DNA of 48,485 nt from positions 1 to 48,485 of the forward strand of contig DASVDG010000118.1 of the NCBI GenBank assembly GCA_036381255.1. The letters are read 5' to 3'. Positions 16,236 to 25,396 of this stretch are shown piece after piece. The notes below the pieces were generated by a model. That model saw only the letters and a list, made by a program, of their open reading frames with translations, was not told the DNA's origin and did no database searches. Numbering within the stretch: position 1 is the stretch's first letter; each line of letters starts with the position of its first letter. The stretch comes from CALBZE01 sp036381255. Lineage in GTDB: Bacteria > Gemmatimonadota > Gemmatimonadetes > Longimicrobiales > RSA9. The translations under genes were made by a program, and so were the position numbers.

Positions 16236-17447
16236 CTAGCGGTGGACGAGCTGCGTTTCATCCGCTGCGACCACGGCGACCAGGTCCTCGACGACCATCT
16301 TGGAAAGCAGCTTGCGGAGCGACGCTCGCAACTCGTCGTCGCTTCCGTCCAGCAGCGACGCGATGCTCACGGGCCGGCCGGTGAGCAGCTTCGAGAGCAT
16401 GTCTCGAGCGGCCGCGGCGAACCGCCAGCGACGCCCGTTCGCCCGGAACTCCACCGACCTGCCGTCGTGGACATCGCGAAGCTCGATGTCTCGACAGGCT
16501 CGCATCTGCACGAAGTGATCGTCCGTCGGCGGGAGCGCGTCCGGCATGGCGCTCCAGGGCAGGCTGAAGCGCGGACGCGGGCGCGCCTTCTCGTCCAGAT
16601 CATCGAAGTAGGCCTGAAGCGTCTCGGGCGTGAACCGCTCCATGAGCTCCGCCCTGAGCCGATTCATGTGCGCGGCCTGCTCCTCCTCGCCCGCGAATCG
16701 GGGTAGGTCCTGCCGAAAGGCCTCCGATTCGAGCAGCTCGTCTTTCAGCCATTTCAGGAGATCCAACCCCGTACGGTTCGAGATGCCGAACGTGAGATGC
16801 AGGCACGGCTCGTCCATCGCCTCCGCCACGTGCCACCATCCACGAGGAAGGTAGAGGACGTCCCCCTCCTCGACGACGTCTTCCCAGATCGCCTCGGTCG
16901 GCGCGGGGAATTCGGGGTCCGTGCGGTGAGAGACCGGATACGGCCGGGTGACGCCGTACACGCTCCAACGCTTTCTACCCGCGATCTGGAGCACGAGGAC
17001 GTCGTGCTCATCCCAGTGCAGGTCGAATCCGTGGGTGCTGCGCCATCCGGCATAGGCATTCACGTTGACGCGTTGCCGGAACACGCGTTCGAGGGATTCC
17101 GCGAGCTCCGTGATCGGATCATGGACCTCGTGGATGAAATCGATCGTGAGCGTGGCCCCCGACCGGAGCTCCTTGTTCAGGGCGGACGGCACCAGCTCCG
17201 TGCGTCCCGAAGGACTGGCCTGGGTCACGTTCGAGATCGGGACGATCGCCCCATCTCGCGCCAGCCGGACCTGTGGCGTGTGCATGCGCTGGCGCCGCAG
17301 GATCCCGTTCAACGAATCCCAGTCCAGGATCTCCGAGAACTTCCCTGGATACCCCTTGATGTGCTCGAACTTCTTGCCCCACGAATTCTTGAGAAAGTCG
17401 TCTGCACTGCGAGGCGCGAGGATCTCATCGAGTGTCATCGGACGCAT
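16236..17447 (-). CDS. JmjC-type cupin protein hydroxylase
   Basis: A 403-residue Fe(II)/2-oxoglutarate oxygenase of the Cupin_4/ribosomal-oxygenase type. The metal triad is visible in FDLHWDEHDVL (HxD) and LPRGWWHVAEA (second His), with the IWEDVVEEGDVLYLPRGWWH strand typical of the family; a winged-helix-like C-terminus follows. These enzymes hydroxylate protein or peptide side chains. ATG 17447 has AAGGGAGG 5 bases upstream and is preferred; an in-frame ATG near 17610 would add about 55 low-complexity residues. It is the last gene of the minus-strand RiPP-like cluster, so the precursor core is a plausible substrate. Confidence 0.75.
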   Translation of the reverse strand: MRPMTLDEILAPRSADDFLKNSWGKKFEHIKGYPGKFSEILDWDSLNGILRRQRMHTPQVRLARDGAIVPISNVTQASPSGRTELVPSALNKELRSGATLTIDFIHEVHDPITELAESLERVFRQRVNVNAYAGWRSTHGFDLHWDEHDVLVLQIAGRKRWSVYGVTRPYPVSHRTDPEFPAPTEAIWEDVVEEGDVLYLPRGWWHVAEAMDEPCLHLTFGISNRTGLDLLKWLKDELLESEAFRQDLPRFAGEEEQAAHMNRLRAELMERFTPETLQAYFDDLDEKARPRPRFSLPWSAMPDALPPTDDHFVQMRACRDIELRDVHDGRSVEFRANGRRWRFAAAARDMLSKLLTGRPVSIASLLDGSDDELRASLRKLLSKMVVEDLVAVVAADETQLVHR

Positions 17448-17637
17448 GGAAACCTCCCTTGCCGGTGAAGGGCGAATATCGCGATGCGATCGAGGGTTGG
17501 GCCGCGGGGGCCCGGTCCGCATGGCCGACTTCGCAACGGGCTTCGCTGCAGCGCCGAGGCTCCGAATGGCATCCGGCGCGGCCGGCGGGCTCCGGATCGA
17601 CGTTTCACTCATGGGCCGTCGTTCGCCTCGGGGCGTG

Positions 17638-18981
17638 TCAGCTCGATAGGGTCGCACCGATGCGCCGACCGCCCACGCGCTCGAGCTTGGCGAACACATC
17701 GTCGATGTCCAGCCTGCCCCACAACGCGTCGGCGTCGAGCTCCAGCGCCGCCCGATCATCATGAACGCTCGGTCGCGAATCCTCGCCTTCGCGAAGCGAC
17801 ACCCCCTCGATGGACGGGTAGTACGCGATTCGATGCTGCGGGGCGATGGTCGAGAAGATGACGACGCCTGGAACGCCGTACGCATCGGCAACGTGATACA
17901 TCGACGTGTCCACGCTGATAAACAGATCCATCTGCGACACGATGTACGCGAAGTCGTCGAACGTGCGCGACAGATGCGACCAGTCGATGAAGCGCGGGTG
18001 CTCGTAGTCGATGGGCACGACCGCGACGACGAGCCCATCGAAGAGATCGGTCCGGGACAGCAGCTCGCTCAGGAACCGGGCATCCGCACCGACGGGAAAC
18101 GAGCGTGCCTTGGCGAACGACTTCGGATGGAACAGCAGGAGCGGCCTGCCGAGCGCCTTGACCGACTCGACCTGCCGGACCAGCTCCCGTGGAGGTTGCG
18201 GGGCCGGCGGAAGCCAGAATCGCTTCCGCTCACGAGGCACCGAGTCCGGCTCGATGCCGACGGACACCAATCTGGAATCGACCCAGTGCGCTCCGGCGGC
18301 CAGCCCGGCGGCAGACCAGTCGAAATAGCCGTCGCAGCGGGCGAGGTCGCGTATCGAGGCCGGGAGCATCTGGATCGATTCGACGACTCCGGATCGCAAG
18401 AAGATCGTATCGATCTCGACATCGGCGCGATGATGGAACAGCCTGATCTCGACGGACTCGAATCGCTCGCTCAAATGACGATGGAGCTCGCGGATCGTGC
18501 AGATGGCCAGCATCATGTCGCCGAAGCGGCGCCCGCACGAATTGATGATTCCGAGGCGGATCCGCCGTCGCCCGGAGAACCGTGCGAGCTGCGCATCGAG
18601 CGGGACGAAGGGGCGTGGAAGCATACGATAATGTCCCAACCTCGGCGGCATCTCGGGGTGCCCGAGCACGCGGTCGAACGCGGGCCCCTTCAGCAGCTTC
18701 ACGCCCGAGCTCTCCCCCGTGCGACGCGAAAAGGAGATGAGCGATTGGAAGAACTCGGGAGACATTGCGAAATAGATGCGAGACGCATCGACCCGTCCAT
18801 CCACTGCGGGCTTCAATCGGATCCGCCTCGGCCCGGTATCGAACGCGTCTCCGGAGGATGGCACGCGGAGATCCGGCTCCGCGCCGGTCGCGAACCGGAT
18901 CGTGTACGGCAGGGGGCGCCCGCTCTTCGTGTAGTACTCGGCGACGATGTCCAGCGGCTTCGTTACGTAAAACATGAACAT
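17638..18981 (-). CDS. Glycosyltransferase family 9-like protein
   Basis: A 447-residue protein. The C-terminal half has the GT-B nucleotide-sugar domain pattern RPLLLFHPKSFAKARSFP and DLFISVDTSMYHVADAYGVP, then VVIFSTIAPQHRIAYYP, as in the ADP-heptose:LPS heptosyltransferase superfamily. The N-terminal ~150 residues (starting MFMFYVTKPLDIVAEYYTKS) are not typical of GT9. ATG 18981 has GGGAG 7 bases upstream. It lies between the permease and JmjC genes on the same strand. It could glycosylate the peptide product or a surface polymer; the sugar donor is not evident. Confidence 0.6.
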   Translation of the reverse strand: MFMFYVTKPLDIVAEYYTKSGRPLPYTIRFATGAEPDLRVPSSGDAFDTGPRRIRLKPAVDGRVDASRIYFAMSPEFFQSLISFSRRTGESSGVKLLKGPAFDRVLGHPEMPPRLGHYRMLPRPFVPLDAQLARFSGRRRIRLGIINSCGRRFGDMMLAICTIRELHRHLSERFESVEIRLFHHRADVEIDTIFLRSGVVESIQMLPASIRDLARCDGYFDWSAAGLAAGAHWVDSRLVSVGIEPDSVPRERKRFWLPPAPQPPRELVRQVESVKALGRPLLLFHPKSFAKARSFPVGADARFLSELLSRTDLFDGLVVAVVPIDYEHPRFIDWSHLSRTFDDFAYIVSQMDLFISVDTSMYHVADAYGVPGVVIFSTIAPQHRIAYYPSIEGVSLREGEDSRPSVHDDRAALELDADALWGRLDIDDVFAKLERVGGRRIGATLSS

Positions 18982-19288
18982 GCGCGAACTCCCGGGAACG
19001 CAACGGTCGTCGATGGGCTCGGCTCCCACGGAGCACGGACGCGGTCTGACCGGATCGAAACGTGAGTCGAACGGGAACGCGGCGGCGGAGTCCCATCGCG
19101 GGAGGCCACTCCTCGTGACACGGGGGCTACCCCCGCCCGGGCGGCCCGACCCGCTACGAGGTGGGCGGCTCCTCGTGACACCGGCGTCACGCGAGGGCCG
19201 CCCCCGCGCCGATGGAACAGCGACGGATCCGAAAATCGAGAGAACGTTGTGCCGGGCAGTCGCCCGTCCAACGCACGACGCCCGGGTT
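18982..19288. other. 307-bp gap with a 13-bp direct repeat, no gene seen
   Basis: CTCCTCGTGACAC occurs at 19109-19121 and again at 19169-19181, 60 bp apart, each next to GC-rich inverted stretches. No ORF with a ribosome site is visible. The stretch separates the permease stop from the GT9-like start and may hold a terminator or attenuator. Confidence 0.4.
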
Positions 19289-21778
19289 CTACTCGGTGCG
19301 CAGGGCGACGATCGGATCCACTCTCATGGCCCTTCTCCGGGCCGGTATCCAGCTCGCGACCGCGGCGACCAGCACGAGCGACGCGACGACGCCGACCAGG
19401 GTGAGCGGATCGAGGGGGCTCACCCCGAAGAGGTACCCTTCGATCAGGCGCGTCGCCGGCAGGGCGAGCAGGAGGCCGCAGGCCGCGCCGGCGGCGGCGA
19501 GCAGGATCCCGCGGCGCACGGTCGACCACAGCACCTCCCGGACGCGCGCCCCCAGCGCCAGGCGGATGCCGATGTCTCTCGCGCGCAGCTCGACATCGAA
19601 CCCGATCACGCCATAGATCCCGACCGCCGCGAGGATGAGGCCGATCATCCCGAAGATCCCGACCAGAAACGCAATGAACCGCTGCGAGGTGACCGAAGAC
19701 CCGATGAGCGCCGGCAGCGGCATCACGTCCGTGACCGCGACGTTCGGGTCGATGGCCCGCACGGCATCGCGGATCGCCGCGATCGTACCGGCCATGTTGC
19801 CGCGGCTGCGCACGTGCAGCGTCATCCCCGCCGAGTAGCTCTGGGAGAACGGGAAGAAGGCGAAGGCGAAGGGCGGCTCGGTCAGCGCCACGTACTTGCC
19901 GTCGCGCACGATCCCCACGACCTCGTACGCCTGCTCTCCGCGCCGCAGGTAGCTGCCGAGTGCGTTCCGGTCCCCCCACAGCCGACGCGCCAACGTTTCG
20001 TTGATGATTACGACGGGCGCCGCGCCCGTGCGATCGGCGGCCGTGAACGCGCGTCCCGCCACGATGCGGATGCCCATCGTCTCGAAATAGGCCGGGCTGA
20101 CCACGCCGATCAGCGAGCTCGTCTCGACGCGTCCGGACCCGCCGGGGTCGTCGGCGCTGACGTCGCTCTGATGCCGGGACCCGCTGAGGAGTACGACGTT
20201 CGAGAGCGCCGCGCTCGACACCCCGGGGAGCGCCGTCACGGCGGTCAGCAGCTGGCGGAAGAACAGGCGGCCACGCGCTTCATCGTAGCCGTGCGGGGCG
20301 AGGTTGACCGATGCGACGGCCACCCCCTCCGGCACGAAGCCCGGGTCGACGCCGAGCGTGTTCCGCAGCGATCGCACGAACAGCCCCGCCGACACGAGGA
20401 GCACGACGGACAACCCGACCTGTGCGGCGACGAACGCCTTGCGCATGCGAACACTGCTGCCCGCCGCGCTGTTCGCGCCTTCCCTGAGCTCGGGCGCGAT
20501 GCCCGTCCGGGACAAGCGGATCGCGGGGCCCATGCTGAACAGAAGCCCCGTTCCGACCGTCAGCGCCAGCGCAAAACCGAGCATCCGCAGGTCCGGCACC
20601 GTATCCAGCGCAAGGTGCTCCGCCGTCGGCAGCAGAAACGCGGCCAGGAACCGCTTCCCCCAGATCGCCAGCAGGATGCCGACGACGCCGCCGATCGACG
20701 ACAGGACGAGCCCCTCCGTGAGCAGTTGGCGCATGAGCCGGCCGCGCTTCGCACCGAGCGCCTGTCGGACGGCGACCTCACGGCGGCGGCCGACCGCCTT
20801 CGTCAGCAGCATCCCCGCGACGTTCGCCCCCGCGATGAGCATGACCAGCACGGCGGTGCCCAGGAGCATGCCCAGGAACCGGGCCATGGCCGCGCGCCCC
20901 GACCTCGGCATCCCCGTCAGCGGCTCCAGCCTCGCGCCGCGAATCGTGGTACTGGCCGCCTCCGGCGGAATCCTCTGTGCGATCGTGTTGACCGCGGCTT
21001 CCGCCTGGGCCGCGTCCACCCCCGGCCGTAAACGGCCGAACGCGACGACCCAGTCGGCGGACCAGCGGGCGCCCTCGCCGGGGTCGTACGACCGGAAGGG
21101 GATCCAGACGCCGACGTCGCTCGTAGCGGACGTCCCGTGGAACCCTTTCGGGGCCACGCCGGCGATCGCATACGGCCGGCTGTTGATGTAGACCGTACGA
21201 CCGACCGCCGAGACATCCTCGCCGAAAAGCCGTGCCCACAGGTCGTATGCGATCACGACCACGGGCTCGTCCGGCCGGACGAAGCCTCGGCCCAGAGCAG
21301 GCCGCAACCCGAGCACTTCGAAGTAGTTGTCCGAGACGAGCGCGCCGTTCACGACTCGCGTTTCGACGTCCGTTCGAAGCGCAGCGTCGATGTACCGCTC
21401 CGCCGCCAGCCCCGAGAAGGTACCTTGCACGGCTTCCTCGTACGCCTCGTAGCGATCGAACGGCATCGCCATGTGCCCCCTGATCTGGGAGACGGCGCCG
21501 CTTCGCCGCTCCCGAACGATGACGAGGCGGTCCGGGTCCGTAACCGGGAGAGGTCGCAGAAGGATGGAGTCCGCGAGGCCGAAGATCGCCGTCGGCGCGC
21601 CGATGCCGAGTGCGATCGTAACGATCGCGACCAGCGTGAAGGCAGGACTCTTTCGCATGGACCGGAATGCGTACAGGGCATCCCGGCCGACGTCGTCGAA
21701 GGCGGATCCACCCTTCCCCGACTGTCGCCGGGATCGCCACTCACGCGCCAGCTCGACGACCTGCGTCCACGGTGTCAT
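19289..21778 (-). CDS. FtsX/MacB-type ABC transporter permease (ADOP-like)
   Basis: An 829-residue double-FtsX permease of the acidobacterial-duplicated type. It starts with a short cytoplasmic segment and the DALYAFRSMRKSPAFTLVAI signature. A membrane helix, a large MacB_PCD periplasmic domain and a first FtsX block (FLGMLLGTAVLVMLIAGANV) follow, and then a second copy starting RMRKAFVAAQVGLSVVLLVS. It ends with the RARDIGIRLALGARVREVL loop and SWIPARRRAMRVDPIVALR. ATG 21778 has AGGTG 6 bases upstream. No ATPase is encoded beside it, so it must borrow one. In this cluster it is a candidate exporter or self-protection pump for the peptide. Confidence 0.85.
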   Translation of the reverse strand: MTPWTQVVELAREWRSRRQSGKGGSAFDDVGRDALYAFRSMRKSPAFTLVAIVTIALGIGAPTAIFGLADSILLRPLPVTDPDRLVIVRERRSGAVSQIRGHMAMPFDRYEAYEEAVQGTFSGLAAERYIDAALRTDVETRVVNGALVSDNYFEVLGLRPALGRGFVRPDEPVVVIAYDLWARLFGEDVSAVGRTVYINSRPYAIAGVAPKGFHGTSATSDVGVWIPFRSYDPGEGARWSADWVVAFGRLRPGVDAAQAEAAVNTIAQRIPPEAASTTIRGARLEPLTGMPRSGRAAMARFLGMLLGTAVLVMLIAGANVAGMLLTKAVGRRREVAVRQALGAKRGRLMRQLLTEGLVLSSIGGVVGILLAIWGKRFLAAFLLPTAEHLALDTVPDLRMLGFALALTVGTGLLFSMGPAIRLSRTGIAPELREGANSAAGSSVRMRKAFVAAQVGLSVVLLVSAGLFVRSLRNTLGVDPGFVPEGVAVASVNLAPHGYDEARGRLFFRQLLTAVTALPGVSSAALSNVVLLSGSRHQSDVSADDPGGSGRVETSSLIGVVSPAYFETMGIRIVAGRAFTAADRTGAAPVVIINETLARRLWGDRNALGSYLRRGEQAYEVVGIVRDGKYVALTEPPFAFAFFPFSQSYSAGMTLHVRSRGNMAGTIAAIRDAVRAIDPNVAVTDVMPLPALIGSSVTSQRFIAFLVGIFGMIGLILAAVGIYGVIGFDVELRARDIGIRLALGARVREVLWSTVRRGILLAAAGAACGLLLALPATRLIEGYLFGVSPLDPLTLVGVVASLVLVAAVASWIPARRRAMRVDPIVALRTE

Positions 21779-22000
21779 GCACACCTGCCCATGGTTGCGA
21801 GTTCGAAGTGCCGGAATCGGAGCCCCCTCCGGCCGCCACCCGGGTCCACTCCCACCGCGGGCGCCGCGGTTCACGCGCCGCCGGAAGGACCGCGTGCGAC
21901 GGACCCGCTCGGCCGTCCCATCGCCGGGCGCGGCAGGCACTGCAAGCGGCTCCGATGCCCGAGCGAGTCCCGGCCTCGCCGGTCCGCTACGGGCGATCGG

Positions 22001-22120
22001 TCATGCTCCAGGAGAGAAGATCGACGGGAGCGGAGGCAGCTCCACGTTCTCGTAGACCGCGAGATCGCCGATCCGGCTGAACGCCTGGAAACGGATCGAT
22101 TCGCTCGAATCCTCGTCCAT
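22001..22120 (-). CDS. Tiny ORF, 39 residues, unknown
   Basis: ATG 22120 opens MDEDSSESIRFQAFSRIGDL and the frame ends PSIFSPGA, stop 22001-22003. It sits in the 478-bp gap between the GT1 and permease genes, about 55 bp downstream of a good promoter, on the same strand. The Shine-Dalgarno is weak. It lacks Cys and does not resemble the two precursors. It might be a second kind of peptide substrate, a leader ORF, or nothing. Confidence 0.35.
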   Translation of the reverse strand: MDEDSSESIRFQAFSRIGDLAVYENVELPPLPSIFSPGA

Positions 22121-22175
22121 GGGATCTGCCGGACCGAGATGGACCGATTCGTGTGGATCCGCCCCCCTCGGTGCT

Positions 22176-22204
22176 ATTCAATTACGTGCGCAGAGCGGTG
22201 TCAA
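22176..22204 (-). promoter_or_regulatory. Sigma70-type promoter for the permease unit
   Basis: Read on the minus strand: TTGACA (22204-22199), 17 bp, then TTGAAT (22181-22176). It lies just after the GT1 stop and before the tiny ORF and the permease, so permease, GT9-like and JmjC genes can be transcribed apart from the upstream biosynthetic genes. Confidence 0.6.
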
Positions 22205-22256
22205 CCCTTTTCTTCCGGCCGGGGCAGCGGGACTCGCGTGCGCGACGCGCGGCGCG

Positions 22257-23447
22257 TCATGCCCTGGGTACTCTCTCGCCCGTCGTGCCGAGCGCCTCGA
22301 CGAGCGTCGCGGCCGTATCGAACCCGCTCATGCGTTCGAACGCCTTCTGGATTCGGCGCGCGTTGTCTCGCATGGCATCGCTCCGCATCGCTTCGAACAC
22401 CGCGTCGCGCAGGGTATCGGGACCCAGCTCCGCGCCATCCAGACGGATCGCACACCCCTGCGCCACCAGTCGGTCCGCGTTGTCCGGAGTCTCTCCTCCG
22501 TGCGGCACCACGACACCGGGCAATCCGTGGGTGAGCGTGCCCAACACGACCGACGTGTGCCCGGCGCATACGACCGCGGCCGCACGGGGAAGGACGAGCT
22601 CCTGCGGCACGTGATCCCTCGCGAAGAAGTTTCCGGGCAGGTCGCCCGGACCACCATCCATCCGACCGACCGACGCGATCACCTGGAGCGATTCGCCTGC
22701 GAGTGCGCAGGTCAGCAACGGCCAGAAATCGGGGCGCCCGAAGGCGCGGCCCTGGTGAGCGTAGAGAATGGGCGCATCCGGCGCCGTGAGGCGTGACCGA
22801 ATCTCCGACCACGGATCGGACTCGCCGGCCGGCGGCTCCCAGAGGCATGCACCCACTACGTGTACCTGCTCCGGCAGCAGGGGTAGCGTCGGCTCCAGCT
22901 CCGGGACCGAGCGCACCATGAACAGATCGCCCAGGAGCGGGAAGTCCCGGAGATCGAGGTCGCGCGGTTTCAGCCGGAAGAGTGAACGGGCGCGATTGAG
23001 CTGGAGCAGCATGTCCTCGGCCCGCCACTCCTGCAATCGTCGGAGCTTCGGGCCGACCGTTCCGTCCGCTCCCCCGGCGGAGGGCCAGAGGTACGCCGCG
23101 AACCCCATGACTCCGACGGCGATCCCGGTCCGCTCCTTGACGATGATCGGGGCCTGGCACAGCGAATGGGTCACGAGTGCGTCGGGGCCGAAGCGCTCGA
23201 GCGCATATTCGATGTGCTTGACGTCGATGGCCGTGTGTATCGGCGACGGCCAACGGGCCACGTGGAAGCTCTCTCCATCGCCGTCGCCTCGGGGGATTCG
23301 GCGTACGCCGAGCCGCTGGAGGACGCCCCCCGCCTCGATGCCGGTCACGAACGCGACCTCATGCCCTCGACGCCGCAGCTCCAGCGCGAGACCGAGCATC
23401 GGGAACAGGAACCCGGGATTGCCGAACGAGCACATCAGAAATCGCAT
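22257..23447 (-). CDS. GT1 (MGT/UGT-type) glycosyltransferase
   Basis: A 396-residue GT-B enzyme like macrolide and flavonoid glycosyltransferases. The N-terminus MRFLMCSFGNPGFLFPMLGL shows the expected acceptor-domain start with ELRRRGHEVAFVTG. The C-terminal donor domain has DHVPQELVLPRAAAVVCAGHTSVVLGTLTHGLPGVVVPHGGETPDNADRL, the PSPG-like region with the GHxS/T variant. ATG 23447 has GGAGGGG close upstream. It follows the M50 protease gene by 93 bp. Probable donor is a UDP- or TDP-sugar; the peptide product is the natural suspect as acceptor, though this is inference. Confidence 0.8.
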   Translation of the reverse strand: MRFLMCSFGNPGFLFPMLGLALELRRRGHEVAFVTGIEAGGVLQRLGVRRIPRGDGDGESFHVARWPSPIHTAIDVKHIEYALERFGPDALVTHSLCQAPIIVKERTGIAVGVMGFAAYLWPSAGGADGTVGPKLRRLQEWRAEDMLLQLNRARSLFRLKPRDLDLRDFPLLGDLFMVRSVPELEPTLPLLPEQVHVVGACLWEPPAGESDPWSEIRSRLTAPDAPILYAHQGRAFGRPDFWPLLTCALAGESLQVIASVGRMDGGPGDLPGNFFARDHVPQELVLPRAAAVVCAGHTSVVLGTLTHGLPGVVVPHGGETPDNADRLVAQGCAIRLDGAELGPDTLRDAVFEAMRSDAMRDNARRIQKAFERMSGFDTAATLVEALGTTGERVPRA

Positions 23448-23540
23448 GGTCCCCTCCACACGCGGTCGGCGGATCCGCTACGCGCTACGGACCGGCCCCG
23501 GGCGCCGCCGACGCCCTTCCCGGGCGCGGTGCGCCCGCGA

Positions 23541-24794
23541 TCAGCGGAAATGCTCCAGCATGCCCCACACCTTCCCCTTGCTCCAGATCAACGCCGGCCA
23601 GACGCGGTATCGAGCGGTCCGCCAGAGGATGCGAAACGCGATGAAGCCCGACAACGCAGAGGCGAGGGCCAGGCCGAACCGGTGCAGGGTCAGGCTGCCG
23701 GGCGCGACGAGCAGATCGCGCAAGAACAGGAGCACATCCACGTACGCCTGGAAAAGGCGCGGAACCAACCACGGGATGATCGCCGCGAGGAACAGGGTCC
23801 ACACGCCTATGCTCAGCACCGAATAGACGGTCAGGACGGACAGGATGCCCGCCGACCAGGGAAGCTCGCGACCGCGCTGCCCGCGAAGTTTGCTTTTGAA
23901 ATGGTCGATGACGTGCCGCACCTGCCGGCTGAGATTCGTAACGCCCAGGGCATCGGAGACGATCCAGTAGCCGTCGAACTTGAAGATGGGGTTCAATGAA
24001 AACACGCTGCCGGTGACAATGAAGAAAGCCGCCACGATGAGCGGTTCCCAAGCGGTGAAGGCGTACGCGGTCACGTACGCCGCACCCGTCACCGCCTGGA
24101 AGTAGAGGCCGCCCAGATCGACGACGACGCGCTGCCATCGCTTTAGCCGCCAGGCGTCGGTCACATTGCTGTAAAGCACCGGATAGATCAGGTACAGCGC
24201 CGCCCCGATGTCGCCCGGCTTCGCACCGAACGCCACGCACGCGGTGGAATGACCGAACTCATGGGCAACGATCGAGCCGACGAACAGGATGTACCCCACC
24301 CAGAAACTGCCGGATGCCATGTCGATGGCGTGGTGCTGCCGTGACATGAGCCAGGCGGCTAGCCCGACCCATGAGAGCAGGCAGAGCACGAACGGGCGAT
24401 GATACGCAAACGTCAGATACCCTGCGATTCGCTCGACCACCCGGGCCGGCAGGATCTTCTTTCGAATCCAGAATCCAAGGACGGCCGGCCGGAAATTGCT
24501 GTCGATGCGCCGGATCTCATCCGAAATGCGATGCGCCGCCGCCTCGATCGTTTCCGCGGTGATCTCCCGTCCGCTCTGCTTGCTCAGCTCCGCAGCGAGA
24601 CGCGTGCTCGATATCCCCGTATTGAGCAGCCGCAACAGCTCGTACGCGCTCGGCGAAAGCCGCACGTATGCCCCGGACGGGGTCAACAGCATGTAGACGG
24701 GCCGATTCTCGGACGTGTCCATCACGCACGCGTCTTCGATTCGATAGAATCCGGCCACGCTTTCGGCGGCGTCGTTTTCGCGACTGTCGTCCAT
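23541..24794 (-). CDS. PqqD-like/M50 zinc metallopeptidase membrane protein
   Basis: A 417-residue protein. Residues about 10-95 form a PqqD-like winged-helix domain (FYRIEDACVMDTSENRPVYM, LSPSAYELLRLL), the type that binds RiPP leader peptides. A multi-helix membrane region follows with the M50 motif AHEFGHSTAC (HExxH) and the third-ligand motif NPIFKFDGYW (NPxxxxDG). Site-2-type proteases with this fusion are found in RiPP and HlyD-export clusters. ATG 24794 (GGGGTG close by) is my choice; ATG 24845 in the same frame is possible. Lying directly after the precursors, it is a good candidate for leader removal or maturation at the membrane. Confidence 0.75.
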   Translation of the reverse strand: MDDSRENDAAESVAGFYRIEDACVMDTSENRPVYMLLTPSGAYVRLSPSAYELLRLLNTGISSTRLAAELSKQSGREITAETIEAAAHRISDEIRRIDSNFRPAVLGFWIRKKILPARVVERIAGYLTFAYHRPFVLCLLSWVGLAAWLMSRQHHAIDMASGSFWVGYILFVGSIVAHEFGHSTACVAFGAKPGDIGAALYLIYPVLYSNVTDAWRLKRWQRVVVDLGGLYFQAVTGAAYVTAYAFTAWEPLIVAAFFIVTGSVFSLNPIFKFDGYWIVSDALGVTNLSRQVRHVIDHFKSKLRGQRGRELPWSAGILSVLTVYSVLSIGVWTLFLAAIIPWLVPRLFQAYVDVLLFLRDLLVAPGSLTLHRFGLALASALSGFIAFRILWRTARYRVWPALIWSKGKVWGMLEHFR

Positions 24795-24891
24795 GGCACC
24801 CCGATGCGCATCCATTGCATGCGGCGACGTTCGATGAACGGGCATGGCCCTCGGTCTCCGGTGAGAGCGTGACCCACGGGGTCCCGCGGAT

Positions 24892-24921
24892 GGGGAGCGG
24901 ATCCCCGAACGATCCGCCCCC
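24892..24921 (-). terminator. Hairpin after precursor A
   Basis: GGGGAGCGGATC (24892-24903) pairs with GATCCGCCCCC (24911-24921) with one bulge. A similar hairpin follows precursor B, and the sequence between stop and hairpin is also shared, so the precursor-plus-hairpin unit was duplicated. It may act as a partial terminator or RNA-end protector that keeps precursor mRNA abundant. Confidence 0.55.
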
Positions 24922-24977
24922 CGGCCACGACGACTCCACGTTCGACCCGTGGATCCGACCGGCTACGGGTTGCCGAT

Positions 24978-25163
24978 CTAGTTGTCCGGATCCGTATCGA
25001 ACGTGCCACAGTCGAACGTGTCGCAGCCGCCATCGACGATGCAGATCTCGGCTGCGGGAGACACGCTCGCGAGCTCGAGGCGCTGCTCGAGCTCCTCGAT
25101 CTCGAGATCGTCCACGTTCAGGTGGACGACCTCGTCCTCGTGATGCCTCGACCCGTCGCTCAT
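24978..25163 (-). CDS. RiPP precursor peptide A (tandem Cys-X3-Asp core)
   Basis: A 61-residue peptide with a strong ribosome site (GAGGAGG, 5 bases before ATG 25163). The leader HLNVDDLEIEELEQRLELAS (residues 14-33) is identical to that of precursor B. The core has three cysteines (41, 47, 52) and reads CDTFDCGTFDTDPDN: two adjacent Cys-X3-Asp units, C47-D51 and C52-D56. Known: in freyrasin-type ranthipeptides a radical SAM enzyme joins Cys sulfur to the beta carbon of Asp in CX3D motifs. Inference: the SPASM enzyme 0.5 kb upstream makes such bridges here. Cys41 is extra and lies in CIVD (spacing two). Confidence 0.8.
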   Translation of the reverse strand: MSDGSRHHEDEVVHLNVDDLEIEELEQRLELASVSPAAEICIVDGGCDTFDCGTFDTDPDN

Positions 25164-25322
25164 GGGAGCCTCCTCGGGTTGGAGTTGAGCCGGCCACTCA
25201 TCGCGAGCGGCCGTGCGTCGCCGCGTGGACCGCGGCGAACCGATCGGGAGCTGCAACCCGCTTCCTGCGCCGGGAGCTAGTGGGCCGAGCGCCGAGATCC
25301 TGCCACCGGGGGGCGAAGGGGC

Positions 25323-25353
25323 GGGGGCGGATCCCCCCAAAGGATTCGCCCCC
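25323..25353 (-). terminator. Hairpin after precursor B
   Basis: GGGGGCGGATCC (25323-25334) pairs with GGATTCGCCCCC (25342-25353), one G-U type mismatch and a 7-nt loop. It is the counterpart of the hairpin at 24892-24921 and lies 44 bp after the precursor B stop. Confidence 0.55.
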
Positions 25354-25396
25354 GTCGGCGACGACGGCTCCACGTTTTTCGCGACTATCCGACCGG

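Noticed and set aside
17448..18038. N-terminal extension of the JmjC gene
   Set aside because: Ser/Arg/Pro-rich shadow of the GT9-like gene; AAGGGAGG just before 17447 decides the start.
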